A stretch of DNA of 64,000 bases from Planococcus sp. ISL-109 (GCF_018613655.1 NZ_JAGGPW010000004.1:462627-526626), one strand, 5' to 3'; shown: positions 19,837 to 28,205, counted from the stretch's first letter. The notes: generated by a model not told the origin, from the sequence alone. A program made the numbers and translations.

Positions 19837-20070
19837 ATGGACACATGGATCTGGATTGTTATCGTTATCGTGGCTCTACTCGCAGGTGTTGCACTTGGAT
19901 TCTTTATCGCTCGTCGATATATGATGAAATATTTGCAGGACAACCCACCAATCAACGAAGAGATGCTGCGGATTATGATGATGCAAATGGGACAAAAACC
20001 ATCTCAAAAGAAAATCAACCAAATGATGGCTCAAATGAACAAAGCCTCGACAAAACCGGGCAAAAAATAA
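19837..20070 (+). CDS. yneF: UPF0154 membrane protein YneF
   Basis: 77 residues. One N-terminal transmembrane helix ends in [17 protein letters not shown], followed by the strongly conserved [21 protein letters not shown] and a basic tail. It is found across Bacilli and mollicutes and its function is unknown. ATG 19837 has AAGGAGG eight bases before it; TATAAT at 19784-19789 is a likely -10. In B. subtilis yneF also follows tkt. Confidence 0.95.
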   Translation: MDTWIWIVIVIVALLAGVALGFFIARRYMMKYLQDNPPINEEMLRIMMMQMGQKPSQKKINQMMAQMNKASTKPGKK

Positions 20071-20107
20071 ACGCTTATGCAATTATTCGCCCATAGGTGA
20101 TGAATAC

Positions 20108-20150
20108 AAAACAACCACTGTTTCGCTAATAGCGAAACAGTGGTTGTTTT
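20108..20150. terminator. Strong bidirectional terminator after yneF
   Basis: Perfect 20-bp stem (20108-20127 with 20131-20150) around AAT, with A residues before and T residues after. It also lies downstream of the minus-strand hydrolase. Confidence 0.92.
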
Positions 20151-20208
20151 TTTGCTGTGAACTAATGGGGTGCCCTGCACACAGCTAGCAGCCAGCTGAT
20201 GAATCCAT

Positions 20209-21171
20209 TCAGCTTGGAATTTGTGCAACGATGCCTGGATGTATTCTAGGCAACAGCAAATCATAGTCACTTAAAAAATCCGCAATCGTTGCTTCATATT
20301 CTTCGGGATTCATATTATATGACTGCGCATGTTGGCCTTCGTCGAATAGCTTCAATTGCTTGGCGCCTTGTTTTAATTTAAATAATTCTTGGCTCATTTT
20401 CGGCAAGACGAATTCATCGTTGACACTGTGGATAAACAGCACCGGTTTGACAATGTTTTTCACGACTTCGCGAGGCGACACAGTAGTGATGGAATAGCCG
20501 TCGCGCAACTTCAAGAATACATTCGCCAGGCGCAGTGCCAAGGTGGTGCGCATCGGTGTCGTAGTGCGCATGACGTGAAGGATTTGTTCGCTGATGTCGG
20601 AGTAGGCACAATCCGATATATAGAAATCGGCCGAATCCTCCATGCCTGCATATAATAGTGTGGTCGCTGCCCCCATCGATTCACCGTGGATGCCGAAGAA
20701 TAAAGAGGGACCCATGTGAAGCTTCAGTGCCTGGACGACCGCCTGGAGATCCAGTTTTTCATAATGGCCGAAACTGGTCGTCTTGCCGCCGGATTCGCCG
20801 TGTCGCCGATGGTCATAGACGACCGAATTAAAGCCGAGGCGTTCGAACAGCCGGGCGTATTTCAATGAGTTCACTTTGGTTTCGGTCACCCCGTGGCAAA
20901 TGACGACATAACGGTCGGTCGCATGCGGTTCCAGAAAAATCGCTTTGATCGGATAGCCATTAGCGGATTCGATCCATTGCTCACTTTTATTGGCATTGTC
21001 ATACCACACTTCATCGTAGCGTTTGGCGTTCGTTTCACGCTCCAAAATGAAGGCATCGTCTTTTTTCTTCACATACATCAGACGATTACTGGCCAGGAAT
21101 CCTAAAATGGCAAAAGAAGCGGTCAACGTGCTCGATGCTACAGCAGAAACTATCAATAGTCGCTTTTTCAT
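20209..21171 (-). CDS. Membrane-anchored alpha/beta hydrolase (YqkD-like)
   Basis: 320 residues. An N-terminal hydrophobic segment (about 5-29) anchors or exports it. The hydrolase core shows ICHGVTETK, DHRRHGESGG, the nucleophile elbow HGESMGA, an Asp in HSVNDEFV and a His in EGQHAQSY. It resembles the YqkD/YfhR group of serine hydrolases, whose substrates are unknown. ATG 21171 is chosen with GAGGTG upstream; a GTG at 21180 is part of that site. It lies three genes from yqkK and near yqkF, which are close in B. subtilis as well. Confidence 0.87.
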   Translation of the reverse strand: MKKRLLIVSAVASSTLTASFAILGFLASNRLMYVKKKDDAFILERETNAKRYDEVWYDNANKSEQWIESANGYPIKAIFLEPHATDRYVVICHGVTETKVNSLKYARLFERLGFNSVVYDHRRHGESGGKTTSFGHYEKLDLQAVVQALKLHMGPSLFFGIHGESMGAATTLLYAGMEDSADFYISDCAYSDISEQILHVMRTTTPMRTTLALRLANVFLKLRDGYSITTVSPREVVKNIVKPVLFIHSVNDEFVLPKMSQELFKLKQGAKQLKLFDEGQHAQSYNMNPEEYEATIADFLSDYDLLLPRIHPGIVAQIPS

Positions 21172-21183
21172 GGCGCACACACC

Positions 21184-22083
21184 TCATTTTCTGTTTTTGT
21201 ACAAAGTATACATTCCTGTTTGCAAGGAATTCGATACATGCGGTTCGATCAACGAAATGGCTTCAAACAATTTGTCTAGATCCACTCCAGTATCGACGCC
21301 CATCCGGTGGAACATATGGACAAGGTCTTCCGTCGCGGCATTCCCGGTAGCTCCCGGTGCGAACGGACAGCCGCCAAGCCCGCCAGCCGAAGCGTCGAAA
21401 CGGTCAATACCGGCTAGAAGAGCCGCGTAAGCATTGGCGAGCGCCATCCGTCGCGTATCGTGGAAATGGGCAGCAATCAGGATGTCCGGAAATTGTTTTT
21501 TCAATCGGCTGAACAGTTCATGGCTTTCCTGCGGATTAGCCATGCCGATCGTATCGGCGACGCTCAGTTCATCGACTCCCCAATCGACGAACTGTCGACA
21601 CAAATCGATCGTGTCTTGCGGATTGACCGCGCCTTCAAACGGGCAGTAAAATGCTGTCGAAATACAGGCACGGACGAAAATGCCGTCCTGCTTTGCTTTT
21701 TCGATGAGCGGCCGCAGATTCTCCATTGCTTGCGCAGTGGATTTATTGATGTTTTTTTCATTGAACGAATTTGAAACGCCGACAAATATAGCAATAGAAT
21801 CAACGCCGGCTTCCAAAGCGGAAGTGATGCCCCGTTCGTTCGGCGTCAGCACCAACTGCCGGCCGAACTTTTTCGTGCCGGCAACAATGTCGCGTGCATC
21901 CGCCATTTGCGGCACCCATTTCGGCGATACGAAAGATGTCAGTTCCATTTCGGACAGTCCGGCTGTTTGCAAGGCGTGAATAAAGGCCAGCTTGTCTTCT
22001 GTTTTGACTGTCTTGGCTTCATTTTGTAGACCGTCCCGCGGGCCAACCTCGATTATCGTAGCTGTTTTTGGTAAACTAAACAT
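21184..22083 (-). CDS. mvaB: Hydroxymethylglutaryl-CoA lyase
   Basis: 299 residues, TIM-barrel of the DRE-type family. Signatures are [11 protein letters not shown] near the N-terminus, HFHDTRRMA with metal-binding histidines, and [15 protein letters not shown] with the catalytic cysteine. It splits HMG-CoA into acetoacetate and acetyl-CoA, the last step of leucine breakdown. ATG 22083 has AAGGGGGG upstream. It is divergent from a thiolase over a 73-base gap, so the products acetoacetyl-CoA and acetyl-CoA may be handled together. Other leucine-degradation genes are not in the window. Confidence 0.93.
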   Translation of the reverse strand: MFSLPKTATIIEVGPRDGLQNEAKTVKTEDKLAFIHALQTAGLSEMELTSFVSPKWVPQMADARDIVAGTKKFGRQLVLTPNERGITSALEAGVDSIAIFVGVSNSFNEKNINKSTAQAMENLRPLIEKAKQDGIFVRACISTAFYCPFEGAVNPQDTIDLCRQFVDWGVDELSVADTIGMANPQESHELFSRLKKQFPDILIAAHFHDTRRMALANAYAALLAGIDRFDASAGGLGGCPFAPGATGNAATEDLVHMFHRMGVDTGVDLDKLFEAISLIEPHVSNSLQTGMYTLYKNRK

Positions 22084-22156
22084 ACTATCCCCCCTTAGCT
22101 TTATTGTAGCGATAGGGGGGATAAAAGAGCAAGAAGCAGACAAGGGGGAAAAAGAA

Positions 22157-23341
22157 ATGTCACAAGAAATCGTAATTGCGAGCGCTGTCAGAACGGCAGT
22201 CGGTTCTTTCCAAGGGGCTTTAAAAGATGTGCCGGCGACGGATCTAGGCGCAATCGTCATCAAAGAAGCACTAGCGCGCGCGGGGGTAGCGGGCAATCAA
22301 GTATCTGAAGTCATCATGGGCAATGTCCTGCAAGCAGGGCTCGGCCAGAATCCGGCGCGCCAAGCATCCATCAAAGCAGGTCTTCCGGAAACGGTTCCTG
22401 CGATGACCATCAACAAAGTATGCGGTTCCGGCTTGAAGTCGGTGCATTTGGCATATCAAGCAATTTTCGCAGGTGACGCAGAAATCGTTGTCGCCGGAGG
22501 AATGGAGAATATGAGCCGTGCGCCGTATCTGCTCGAAGGAGCTAGAGATGGTTACCGTATGGGCAATCAAAAAGTGGTCGACAGCATGGTCCACGACGGA
22601 CTGACGTGTGCGTTCAACAATTACCATATGGGGACGACTGCGGAAAACCTTTGCGACCGCTATGACATTTCCCGTGAAGAACAAGATAGCTTCGCTGCAC
22701 GCTCCCAAGCAAGAGCTTCAGCAGCAATCGAAAGCGGCCGTTTCGATGAAGAAATCGTGCCTGTTGAAATTTCACAGCGCAAAGGCGATCCTGTCATTTT
22801 CAAAACGGATGAATACGTGAAAGTCTCTTCGACGGAAGAGAAGCTGGCCAAACTTCGTCCAGCGTTCAAAAAAGACGGCACTGTAACTGCAGGGAACGCA
22901 TCCGGCATCAACGATGGAGCGGCAGCGGTAATTGTCATGACGAAAGAGAAAGCTCAAGAACTCGGCATCGAGCCGCTTGCCGTGATTTCAGCGAACGGCA
23001 ATGCTGGAGTCGACCCTGCAGTAATGGGGATCGGACCTGTACAAGCGGTGAAAAATGCGCTTGAAAAAGCTCAATTGACATTAGGGGATATCGATTTGAT
23101 TGAAGCGAACGAAGCATTCGCTGCGCAATCAATTGCGGTGGACCGTGAATTGAAATTTGATCACGAAAAGCTGAATGTCAATGGTGGAGCCATTGCCATC
23201 GGCCACCCGATCGGCGCCAGCGGGACACGGATTTTTGTGACATTGCTGCACGAAATGAAAAAACGGGATGCCAAGACGGGTCTTGCGACTTTATGCATCG
23301 GCGGCGGCCAAGGAGTCGCAACTATAGTAAAACGCCCATAA
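22157..23341 (+). CDS. Acetyl-CoA C-acetyltransferase (thiolase II)
   Basis: 394 residues. Nucleophile C89 lies in [10 protein letters not shown], the general base regions are GHPIGASG and CIGGGQG near the C-terminus, and [11 protein letters not shown] is typical of the biosynthetic/degradative acetoacetyl-CoA thiolases. It joins or splits acetyl-CoA and acetoacetyl-CoA. AAGGGGGA precedes the start. It is paired divergently with HMG-CoA lyase and followed closely by yqkK. Confidence 0.95.
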   Translation: MSQEIVIASAVRTAVGSFQGALKDVPATDLGAIVIKEALARAGVAGNQVSEVIMGNVLQAGLGQNPARQASIKAGLPETVPAMTINKVCGSGLKSVHLAYQAIFAGDAEIVVAGGMENMSRAPYLLEGARDGYRMGNQKVVDSMVHDGLTCAFNNYHMGTTAENLCDRYDISREEQDSFAARSQARASAAIESGRFDEEIVPVEISQRKGDPVIFKTDEYVKVSSTEEKLAKLRPAFKKDGTVTAGNASGINDGAAAVIVMTKEKAQELGIEPLAVISANGNAGVDPAVMGIGPVQAVKNALEKAQLTLGDIDLIEANEAFAAQSIAVDRELKFDHEKLNVNGGAIAIGHPIGASGTRIFVTLLHEMKKRDAKTGLATLCIGGGQGVATIVKRP

Positions 23342-23350
23342 GGAGAGAGA

Positions 23351-23563
23351 ATGATGGCGAAAGACAATAAGCAAGATAACGGCCTTTTTTCAGAAGACCA
23401 GCTGTTGAAGCTGAAAGAAACGAAAAAAGAGCTATTGAAAGATCAGCAAAAAGTCGAAGAGGAAAAAGAAGCGCAGCGCCAGTTTGAACGCAAGCAGCGC
23501 GAAAAGAACATGTCGTTTGCAGAACTGCTCGAGCGTCACGGGGATTCAGGCGATAAATACTGA
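23351..23563 (+). CDS. yqkK: YqkK family small coiled-coil protein (DUF3886)
   Basis: 70 residues, very charged, almost wholly helical (LLKLKETKKELLKDQQKVEEEKE), ending with NMSFAELLERHGDS, the conserved tail of the family. Function is unknown. It starts nine bases after the thiolase with AGGAGAGAG as ribosome binding site; two ATGs (23351, 23354) are equally possible. Confidence 0.9.
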   Translation: MMAKDNKQDNGLFSEDQLLKLKETKKELLKDQQKVEEEKEAQRQFERKQREKNMSFAELLERHGDSGDKY

Positions 23564-23565
23564 AC

Positions 23566-23610
23566 ACGAAAAACACCTTCCAGTTTATCTTAATGGAAGG
23601 TGTTTTTCGT
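23566..23610. terminator. Bidirectional terminator between yqkK and a minus-strand microgene
   Basis: A 17-bp perfect stem (ACGAAAAACACCTTCCA at 23566-23582 with its complement at 23594-23610). It directly abuts the stop codon of the minus-strand microprotein gene. Confidence 0.92.
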
Positions 23611-23754
23611 TCAAGTGAACCAATCGAATATAAATACAAATGCATAAATTGGCACGCCAACGATGAGTGCTCCAGCAACCAAATAAGAAATGCCCCATAA
23701 GATCCATCAGGCGATATCGCGGATTGCGCCCGCTAAATCATCGATAAACTTCAT
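23611..23754 (-). pseudogene. 47-codon membrane microprotein gene interrupted by TGA
   Basis: The minus strand has AGAAAGGAG seven bases before ATG 23754, 15 sense codons (MKFIDDLAGAIRDIA), TGA at 23709-23707, then 31 more codons in the same frame (WILWGISYLVAG, ALIVGVPIYAFVFIF, DWFT) to a TGA that touches a strong terminator. A good promoter lies upstream. The second part is a typical transmembrane helix. TGA most simply replaces a TGG tryptophan codon; a recent mutation, sequencing error or read-through are the options. I do not recognise the family. Confidence 0.6.
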
Positions 23755-23807
23755 AAGCTGCTCCTTTCTATGCTGGGTGGATAAGATAGAGGAATCCATT
23801 TTTTTCT

Positions 23808-23837
23808 ATTTTATCAGACTAACAAGACAGCTGTGAA
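23808..23837 (-). promoter_or_regulatory. Promoter for the minus-strand microgene
   Basis: On the minus strand TTCACA (plus 23832-23837), 18 bases, TAAAAT (plus 23808-23813). Each box has one mismatch to consensus. Confidence 0.6.
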
Positions 23838-24007
23838 TCGAAAATCGAATTAACTATAAATTTCCAAAATATTTTTATTTCCCATTTCTCAACAATTGAT
23901 ATAATGGAAAAGTAAACTAACCGCTGTATCGAGCGGTAAACGCTTGTAAAAAAAGGGCTGCTCAAAAGCCAACGAGCAATAGGACATGATTGCAGGAGGA
24001 GCAAACA

Positions 24008-24187
24008 ATGACGGATGAAGAATTGCCAGCAAATGCACAGCTTGAGGGGAACGCCAAACTAGAGGAGAAAGAGAAAAGTGTGATGCTTCGGCCTGAATCC
24101 AGGCCACTTCTATACTTCGGTTATTTCGTAGTGGTTTTACTAGTGTTTTCGACGGTTTTTTCAGTTATTAAAGTAGTGGCGGAATAA
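24008..24187 (+). CDS. Small single-pass membrane protein, unknown
   Basis: 59 residues. An acidic N-terminus (EELPANAQLEGN) is followed by a basic stretch and one transmembrane helix at about 38-57 (LLYFGYFVVVLLVFSTVF). AGGAGGAGC before ATG 24008 is a very good ribosome binding site. TATAAT at 23900-23905 is a likely -10. The leader contains a CCGCT/AGCGG hairpin (23921-23937) and a catabolite-repression-like sequence (23935-23948, 12 of 14). No family was recognised; the neighbouring flotillin is not clearly linked. Confidence 0.65.
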   Translation: MTDEELPANAQLEGNAKLEEKEKSVMLRPESRPLLYFGYFVVVLLVFSTVFSVIKVVAE

Positions 24188-24219
24188 TCGCTTTTTTCTG
24201 GCTATTCTTTACCTTTTTG

Positions 24220-24245
24220 TGAAACGTCTTCCTAATTCATTCGTA
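24220..24245 (+). promoter_or_regulatory. SigW-type ECF promoter for flotillin
   Basis: TGAAAC at 24220-24225, exactly 16 bases, CGTA at 24242-24245. This equals the B. subtilis SigW consensus. The flotillin operon there (yuaFGI) is SigW-controlled, which supports the assignment. Confidence 0.85.
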
Positions 24246-24292
24246 TATTGTATGGCAGGGGTAGATTAGCATAATGAAGGGGATGGAATGTT

Positions 24293-25768
24293 ATGGAATC
24301 AATCGGAATTATTTCAATCTTAATTGTCGTATTAATTTTAGCGGCAATTGCGGGCATCGGGTATTTCTTCTGGATGAAAATCCGCTACCGAACCGCCAAA
24401 TCAAATGAAGCTTTGATCATCACGGGGCCGAAACTCGGCGATCCTCAGAAGGATACGAATATTTTTACGGATGATGAAGGTCGGTCGATGAAAATCATCC
24501 GTGGCGGCGGTTATTTGCTGCGGCGTTTCCAGACCTCAACGCCGGTCAGTTTGACGTCTTTCCAGCTGAAACTTGCAACGCCGCGCGTCTACACGAATGC
24601 TGGGGTGCCGATTGTGGCGGATGCCGTCGCGATGGTGAAAGTCGCAGATACATTAAACGGCATCGCCAACTATGCAGAGCAATTCCTCGGTAAAGAACAG
24701 GAAGAAATCGAACTGGAAATCATCGAAGTGCTCGGCAGTAATTTGCGTGCCATTCTATCGAAAATGACGGTCGAAGACATCAACAGCGACCGGGAGAAGT
24801 TCAACACCGATGTCCAGGAAATCGCACAAAAGCAGCTCGATTTGATGGGTTTTAAAATCACCTCGCTCGGGCTGACGGATCTCCGGGATGCCGATGAAAA
24901 CAACGGCTATTTGGAAAACCTGGGCCGTCCGCGCATAGCGGAAGTACGCAAGTATGCAGAAATCGCTGAAGCAAACACCGAGCGGGAGACACGCATTCAC
25001 CGTGCGCAGACCGACCAGGAAGCGAAAGAAGAAGAGTACAAGCGCCAAATTTCCATCGCCGAATCCCGCAAGCAAAAAGATTTGAAAGATGCGGCATTTA
25101 TGGAAGAAACAGAACGAGCGCGTGCCAAGTCCGAACAATCCTATGAACTTGAAAAGGCGAAACTTGCAATGGAAATTCAAGAAGAAGAATTGAACATGCA
25201 GTTTATGGCACGCGAACGCGCGGTCCGGCTCGAAGAAGAAGAAAGCAAAGTCCGCAAAACGAAAGCAGATGCCAGCTACTACGAAACAACGCGTACTGCC
25301 GAGGCGGAAGCGAGACGTTCTGTCATCGACGGGGAAGCGAAAGCGAAGATTAAACGCGATGAAGGTGCTGCTGAAGCGGAAGTCATCCGTGAACGAGGGA
25401 AAGCGGAAGCGGAATCACGCAAACTGTTGGCGGAAGCGATGGAAGAGCATGGCGATGTCATCATTGCCGAAAAACTCATCGAAATGATTCCAGTATTCGC
25501 CGAAAAAGTGGCGCAACCGCTCAATAATATCGATTCGGTGAAAATCATCGATTCCGGAAATGGCCAAGGCGTGCCGTCTTTCGGCAGAAGTGTGACACAG
25601 ACCATGGTCGACATGCAGGAGCCATTGAAGGAAATGACCGGTATTGATATTTCCGAAATGTTGAAATCCTATACTTCGAAAAGCTCAGCAATAATCGAAC
25701 GGGCAACACCACAAGCCGAAGAACAGCCTGTCGCTGTAGAAGTGAAGGAAGATCCAGAACAGACGTGA
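24293..25768 (+). CDS. floT: Flotillin-like membrane scaffold protein
   Basis: 491 residues. A membrane helix at about 7-28 is followed by an SPFH/band-7 domain (SFQLKLATPRVYTNAGV, then DADENNGYLENLG) and a long Glu/Ala-rich coiled coil (about 225-390), then GVPSFGRSVTQTM near the C-terminus. The length and order match YuaG/FloT. It organises membrane microdomains and responds to envelope stress. The start has AAGGGGATGG upstream. The usual NfeD partner gene is not adjacent; a 59-residue membrane protein precedes it instead. Confidence 0.95.
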   Translation: MESIGIISILIVVLILAAIAGIGYFFWMKIRYRTAKSNEALIITGPKLGDPQKDTNIFTDDEGRSMKIIRGGGYLLRRFQTSTPVSLTSFQLKLATPRVYTNAGVPIVADAVAMVKVADTLNGIANYAEQFLGKEQEEIELEIIEVLGSNLRAILSKMTVEDINSDREKFNTDVQEIAQKQLDLMGFKITSLGLTDLRDADENNGYLENLGRPRIAEVRKYAEIAEANTERETRIHRAQTDQEAKEEEYKRQISIAESRKQKDLKDAAFMEETERARAKSEQSYELEKAKLAMEIQEEELNMQFMARERAVRLEEEESKVRKTKADASYYETTRTAEAEARRSVIDGEAKAKIKRDEGAAEAEVIRERGKAEAESRKLLAEAMEEHGDVIIAEKLIEMIPVFAEKVAQPLNNIDSVKIIDSGNGQGVPSFGRSVTQTMVDMQEPLKEMTGIDISEMLKSYTSKSSAIIERATPQAEEQPVAVEVKEDPEQT

Positions 25769-25782
25769 ACTGAAAAAAAAAT

Positions 25783-25821
25783 AAAAAGACGGAGAACATA
25801 AATCCTGTTCTCCGTCTTTTT
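25783..25821 (+). terminator. Terminator after flotillin
   Basis: AAAAAGACGGAGAACA (25783-25798) pairs with TGTTCTCCGTCTTTTT (25806-25821). A-tracts make it work on both strands, also for the convergent unknown gene. Confidence 0.92.
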
Positions 25822-25833
25822 ATGTTGATGTTA

Positions 25834-26253
25834 TTAGACCGTCATAATATCTTTGAACATCTGCTTTAAGCTTTTCGCGACATCGTTTAGATGGAAATCT
25901 TTTCGTGCTTCCGCTTGCTGCTGCTCGATGAATGTTTCGGACGTACGATTTTTTGAAAACGGCGTCAACGTATGAAGCTCTTTCGGGTGGCTTTCTGCCA
26001 GCAGGCGCAATGATGCGAACACCGGCTCAGTAAGTTCAAATCGATGATAGCCATTCGGCATGTTTATGATTTTTTCCGGGGCGTCTGCAAGCAGCCAGTT
26101 GTCTTCTGCTTCCCAAGCCAGCTTATGATTTTTAAATTCCTGTCCAAAGGATCTTGTCACAGATTCAACAACGAGATAAGAATGCATCGAAATGGCATCA
26201 CCATCTACTGACTGGTAAGATTTTTTGGATTGGGTCAAATAAAAATTCATCAT
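25834..26253 (-). CDS. Unknown cytoplasmic protein
   Basis: 139 residues, no recognised family. No signal or membrane segment. It begins MMNFYLTQSKKSYQ and ends in a helical KSLKQMFKDIM segment. Composition is ordinary. Its start is supported by GGAGGCG six to twelve bases upstream and it has a good promoter of its own, so it is probably a real, singly transcribed gene. It converges on flotillin across a shared terminator. Confidence 0.75.
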   Translation of the reverse strand: MMNFYLTQSKKSYQSVDGDAISMHSYLVVESVTRSFGQEFKNHKLAWEAEDNWLLADAPEKIINMPNGYHRFELTEPVFASLRLLAESHPKELHTLTPFSKNRTSETFIEQQQAEARKDFHLNDVAKSLKQMFKDIMTV

Positions 26254-26306
26254 TTTGAACGCCTCCGATTTTGTGAAATTAAGTATTTAAAATTTCAATC
26301 GTAATC

Positions 26307-26335
26307 AGTATATTCACTTTGTGGTATTCTTTCAA
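26307..26335 (-). promoter_or_regulatory. Promoter for the 139-residue unknown gene
   Basis: On the minus strand TTGAAA (plus 26330-26335), 17 bases, TATACT (plus 26307-26312), about 55 bases before the start. Confidence 0.75.
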
Positions 26336-26477
26336 ACCTGCAAAAGTCCTCTTTTGTAAAAATAAGCGGCTTCAGCGCTAACCAATAAACAGAGAGATTA
26401 CAGTAGAAAAAAACAGAAAAACCGCTGTATAACAAGCGTTTATGCAATATTCGACAGTTAGAGGGAAAAGTTTGTAT

Positions 26478-26511
26478 AAGGAAAACCCCTAAAAAGGGGT
26501 CAAATGTCCTT
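26478..26511 (-). terminator. Probable weak terminator of the aldo-keto reductase gene
   Basis: Read on the minus strand: ACCCCT, a four-T loop, AGGGGT and then TTTCC, with an outer AAGGA/TCCTT pair. The stem is short and the T tract brief. Confidence 0.5.
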
Positions 26512-26622
26512 AACTGTATCGCAGCCCCGCGTTTTTGTTGAATTCGAGCGGCTATTTGGCAAAAAAACGCATCCTAAACACACACTACGCCATCGATTGA
26601 CGTTTAATGGAAGTTTCTGCTT

Positions 26623-27525
26623 TCAATCGCGATGCTGTTCATAACGGTCCAGACGCGTGGATTGCTTTGCTTTAGTGATTTGTTCAGCGCTGACAGGCTG
26701 TTCGTAAGCGTGCAGCGTTTCGCGCAGTTGCTCGGGACTGCTTGCTCCGGTGACCGCTGCTGCGACGGTGCTGTCTGACAGGACGGAGTGCACGGCGAGC
26801 GCATGTACGCTGTCATGAATATCCGATAGCTTTTTCAATGTCTCCATCAGCTGTTCTTTGCCGTATTGCAAATAATCACCCATCTTGTCCGCACGGGAAA
26901 CCCCTTCAGCAGTCAGCAAGCCTTTTGCCAGACTGCCGCGAGCAACAACAGAGCGCCCAGTTTCACCGATGCCTGGCAAAAACTCCTCAGGACGCCGGTC
27001 GAGCAGGCTGTATTGCATCATGATGGACGAAATATCGCTGTTGTCTAGAAAACGCCAGATGATATTCGGGCGTATTGAGGAGATACCATATGCGCGGATC
27101 AAGCCTTCTTTTTTCAGGTCTTCGAACGCTTGGATCGTTTCTTCGGAATTATCGGTAATCATGCCACCGTGAAGCTGATAGAGGTCCAAGTAATCCGTCT
27201 TTAGGCGGCGCAGCGAATGATGGATCTGTGTTTTAATATAATCCTTGCCCGGATTCCATTTCACTTCGTCCGAGTCCTCCGACCATTCGTTTCCTACTTT
27301 GCTTGCCAGTATGACATCGCCTCTGCGCTTGCCGAGTGCCTCGCCAATAAGTACTTCGTTTTTTCCTTTGCCGTAAAAATCAGCTGTATCGAAATAATTG
27401 ACGCCGTGCCCAATCGCTTCATCGACAATTGCTGATGCTTGTTTCGGATCTTCCGGCAGCGACATGCAGCCGAGTGCAATTTCACTGACTTCGAGCCCGC
27501 TATTGCCAAGCATGTTCTTCTTCAT
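26623..27525 (-). CDS. yqkF: Aldo/keto reductase, YqkF type
   Basis: 300 residues, TIM barrel. The catalytic tetrad region shows FDTADFYGKG (Asp, Tyr), ASKVGNEW (Lys) and LYQLHGG (His). NADPH-binding motifs follow (SSIRPN, ARGSLAKGLL). Substrates are probably small aldehydes or ketones. In B. subtilis yqkF lies next to nudF (yqkG), as here, although the two are divergent in this window over 80 bases. Confidence 0.92.
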   Translation of the reverse strand: MKKNMLGNSGLEVSEIALGCMSLPEDPKQASAIVDEAIGHGVNYFDTADFYGKGKNEVLIGEALGKRRGDVILASKVGNEWSEDSDEVKWNPGKDYIKTQIHHSLRRLKTDYLDLYQLHGGMITDNSEETIQAFEDLKKEGLIRAYGISSIRPNIIWRFLDNSDISSIMMQYSLLDRRPEEFLPGIGETGRSVVARGSLAKGLLTAEGVSRADKMGDYLQYGKEQLMETLKKLSDIHDSVHALAVHSVLSDSTVAAAVTGASSPEQLRETLHAYEQPVSAEQITKAKQSTRLDRYEQHRD

Positions 27526-27605
27526 CTCTTCACCTCATTGTAAAATTTTGTTTCCTCTATGGTATACTTTGCGGTATTGAAACCACAAATGAAATGAGGG
27601 CCAGC

Positions 27606-28157
27606 ATGAAGAAATTTGAAGAAAAAACGCTCCACAGCGAACGGTTATACGAAGGCAAAGTCATCAACCTGAAAGTGGATGATGTGTTACTGCCGAACGG
27701 TAAGCAGTCGAAACGTGAATTGATCGAGCACCCCGGAGCTGTTGCGATCATCGCTGTGACAGACGAACAGAAAATCATTATGGTCGAACAATACCGTAAA
27801 GCATTGGAACGCCCGCTCGTTGAAATACCGGCTGGAAAACTGGAACAAGGCGAAGCGCCAGAGACGACGGCACTTCGTGAATTGGAAGAGGAAACCGGCT
27901 ATTCCGCAGAAAAGCTTGAAAAAGTCATCAGTTTTTCCACTTCGCCAGGATTTGCGGATGAAGTGGTTCATGTATTTCTGGCAAGCGGACTGCATGCCGC
28001 CAAAAACGGCGCGGTCACAGATGATGACGAGTTTGTGGAATTGATGGAAGTGACGGTAGCAGAAGCCGAGGAATTGATCCGAAGTGAACGGATTTTTGAT
28101 GCGAAAACAGCGTATGCTGTGCAATGGGTTAAAAACTACTTATCAGATAAGAATTAA
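27606..28157 (+). CDS. nudF: ADP-ribose pyrophosphatase (Nudix)
   Basis: 183 residues. The Nudix box reads GKLEQGEAPETTALRELEEETGY, fitting GX5EX7REUXEEXGU, after the family motif VEQYRKALERPLVEIPAG. It hydrolyses ADP-ribose to AMP and ribose 5-phosphate. ATG 27606 has GAGGG upstream; the ATG-like start four codons earlier does not. In Bacillus spoIIM follows; here fur comes next. Confidence 0.95.
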   Translation: MKKFEEKTLHSERLYEGKVINLKVDDVLLPNGKQSKRELIEHPGAVAIIAVTDEQKIIMVEQYRKALERPLVEIPAGKLEQGEAPETTALRELEEETGYSAEKLEKVISFSTSPGFADEVVHVFLASGLHAAKNGAVTDDDEFVELMEVTVAEAEELIRSERIFDAKTAYAVQWVKNYLSDKN

Positions 28158-28170
28158 TACAATTACTATT

Positions 28171-28185
28171 TAATAATGATTCTAA
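28171..28185 (+). promoter_or_regulatory. PerR/Fur-type operator before fur
   Basis: TAATAATGATTCTAA matches the PerR box TTATAATNATTATAA at 12 of 14 defined positions and the Fur 7-1-7 box at 11 of 14. B. subtilis fur is under PerR. The site lies about 20 bases upstream of the -35 box, further than typical for direct repression. Confidence 0.45.
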
Positions 28186-28205
28186 ATAATAAACGGCATC
28201 GATTG

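Larger units (their letters stand above)
26254..26622. other. Intergenic stretch of 369 bases
   Basis: It holds no credible open frame. On the minus strand it should carry the 3' end of the aldo-keto reductase transcript and the promoter of the unknown 139-residue gene. Nested inverted repeats are centred on 26492: ACCCCT-AAAA-AGGGGT (26485-26500), AAGGA/TCCTT (26478-26482 with 26507-26511), and ACAGTTA/TAACTGT (26454-26460 with 26511-26517). Beyond a probable weak terminator I see no function. Confidence 0.5.

Noticed and set aside
26418-26432. AAGCGTTTATG as a catabolite-repression site
   Set aside because: Only about 11 of 14 positions match and it is far from a well-placed promoter.
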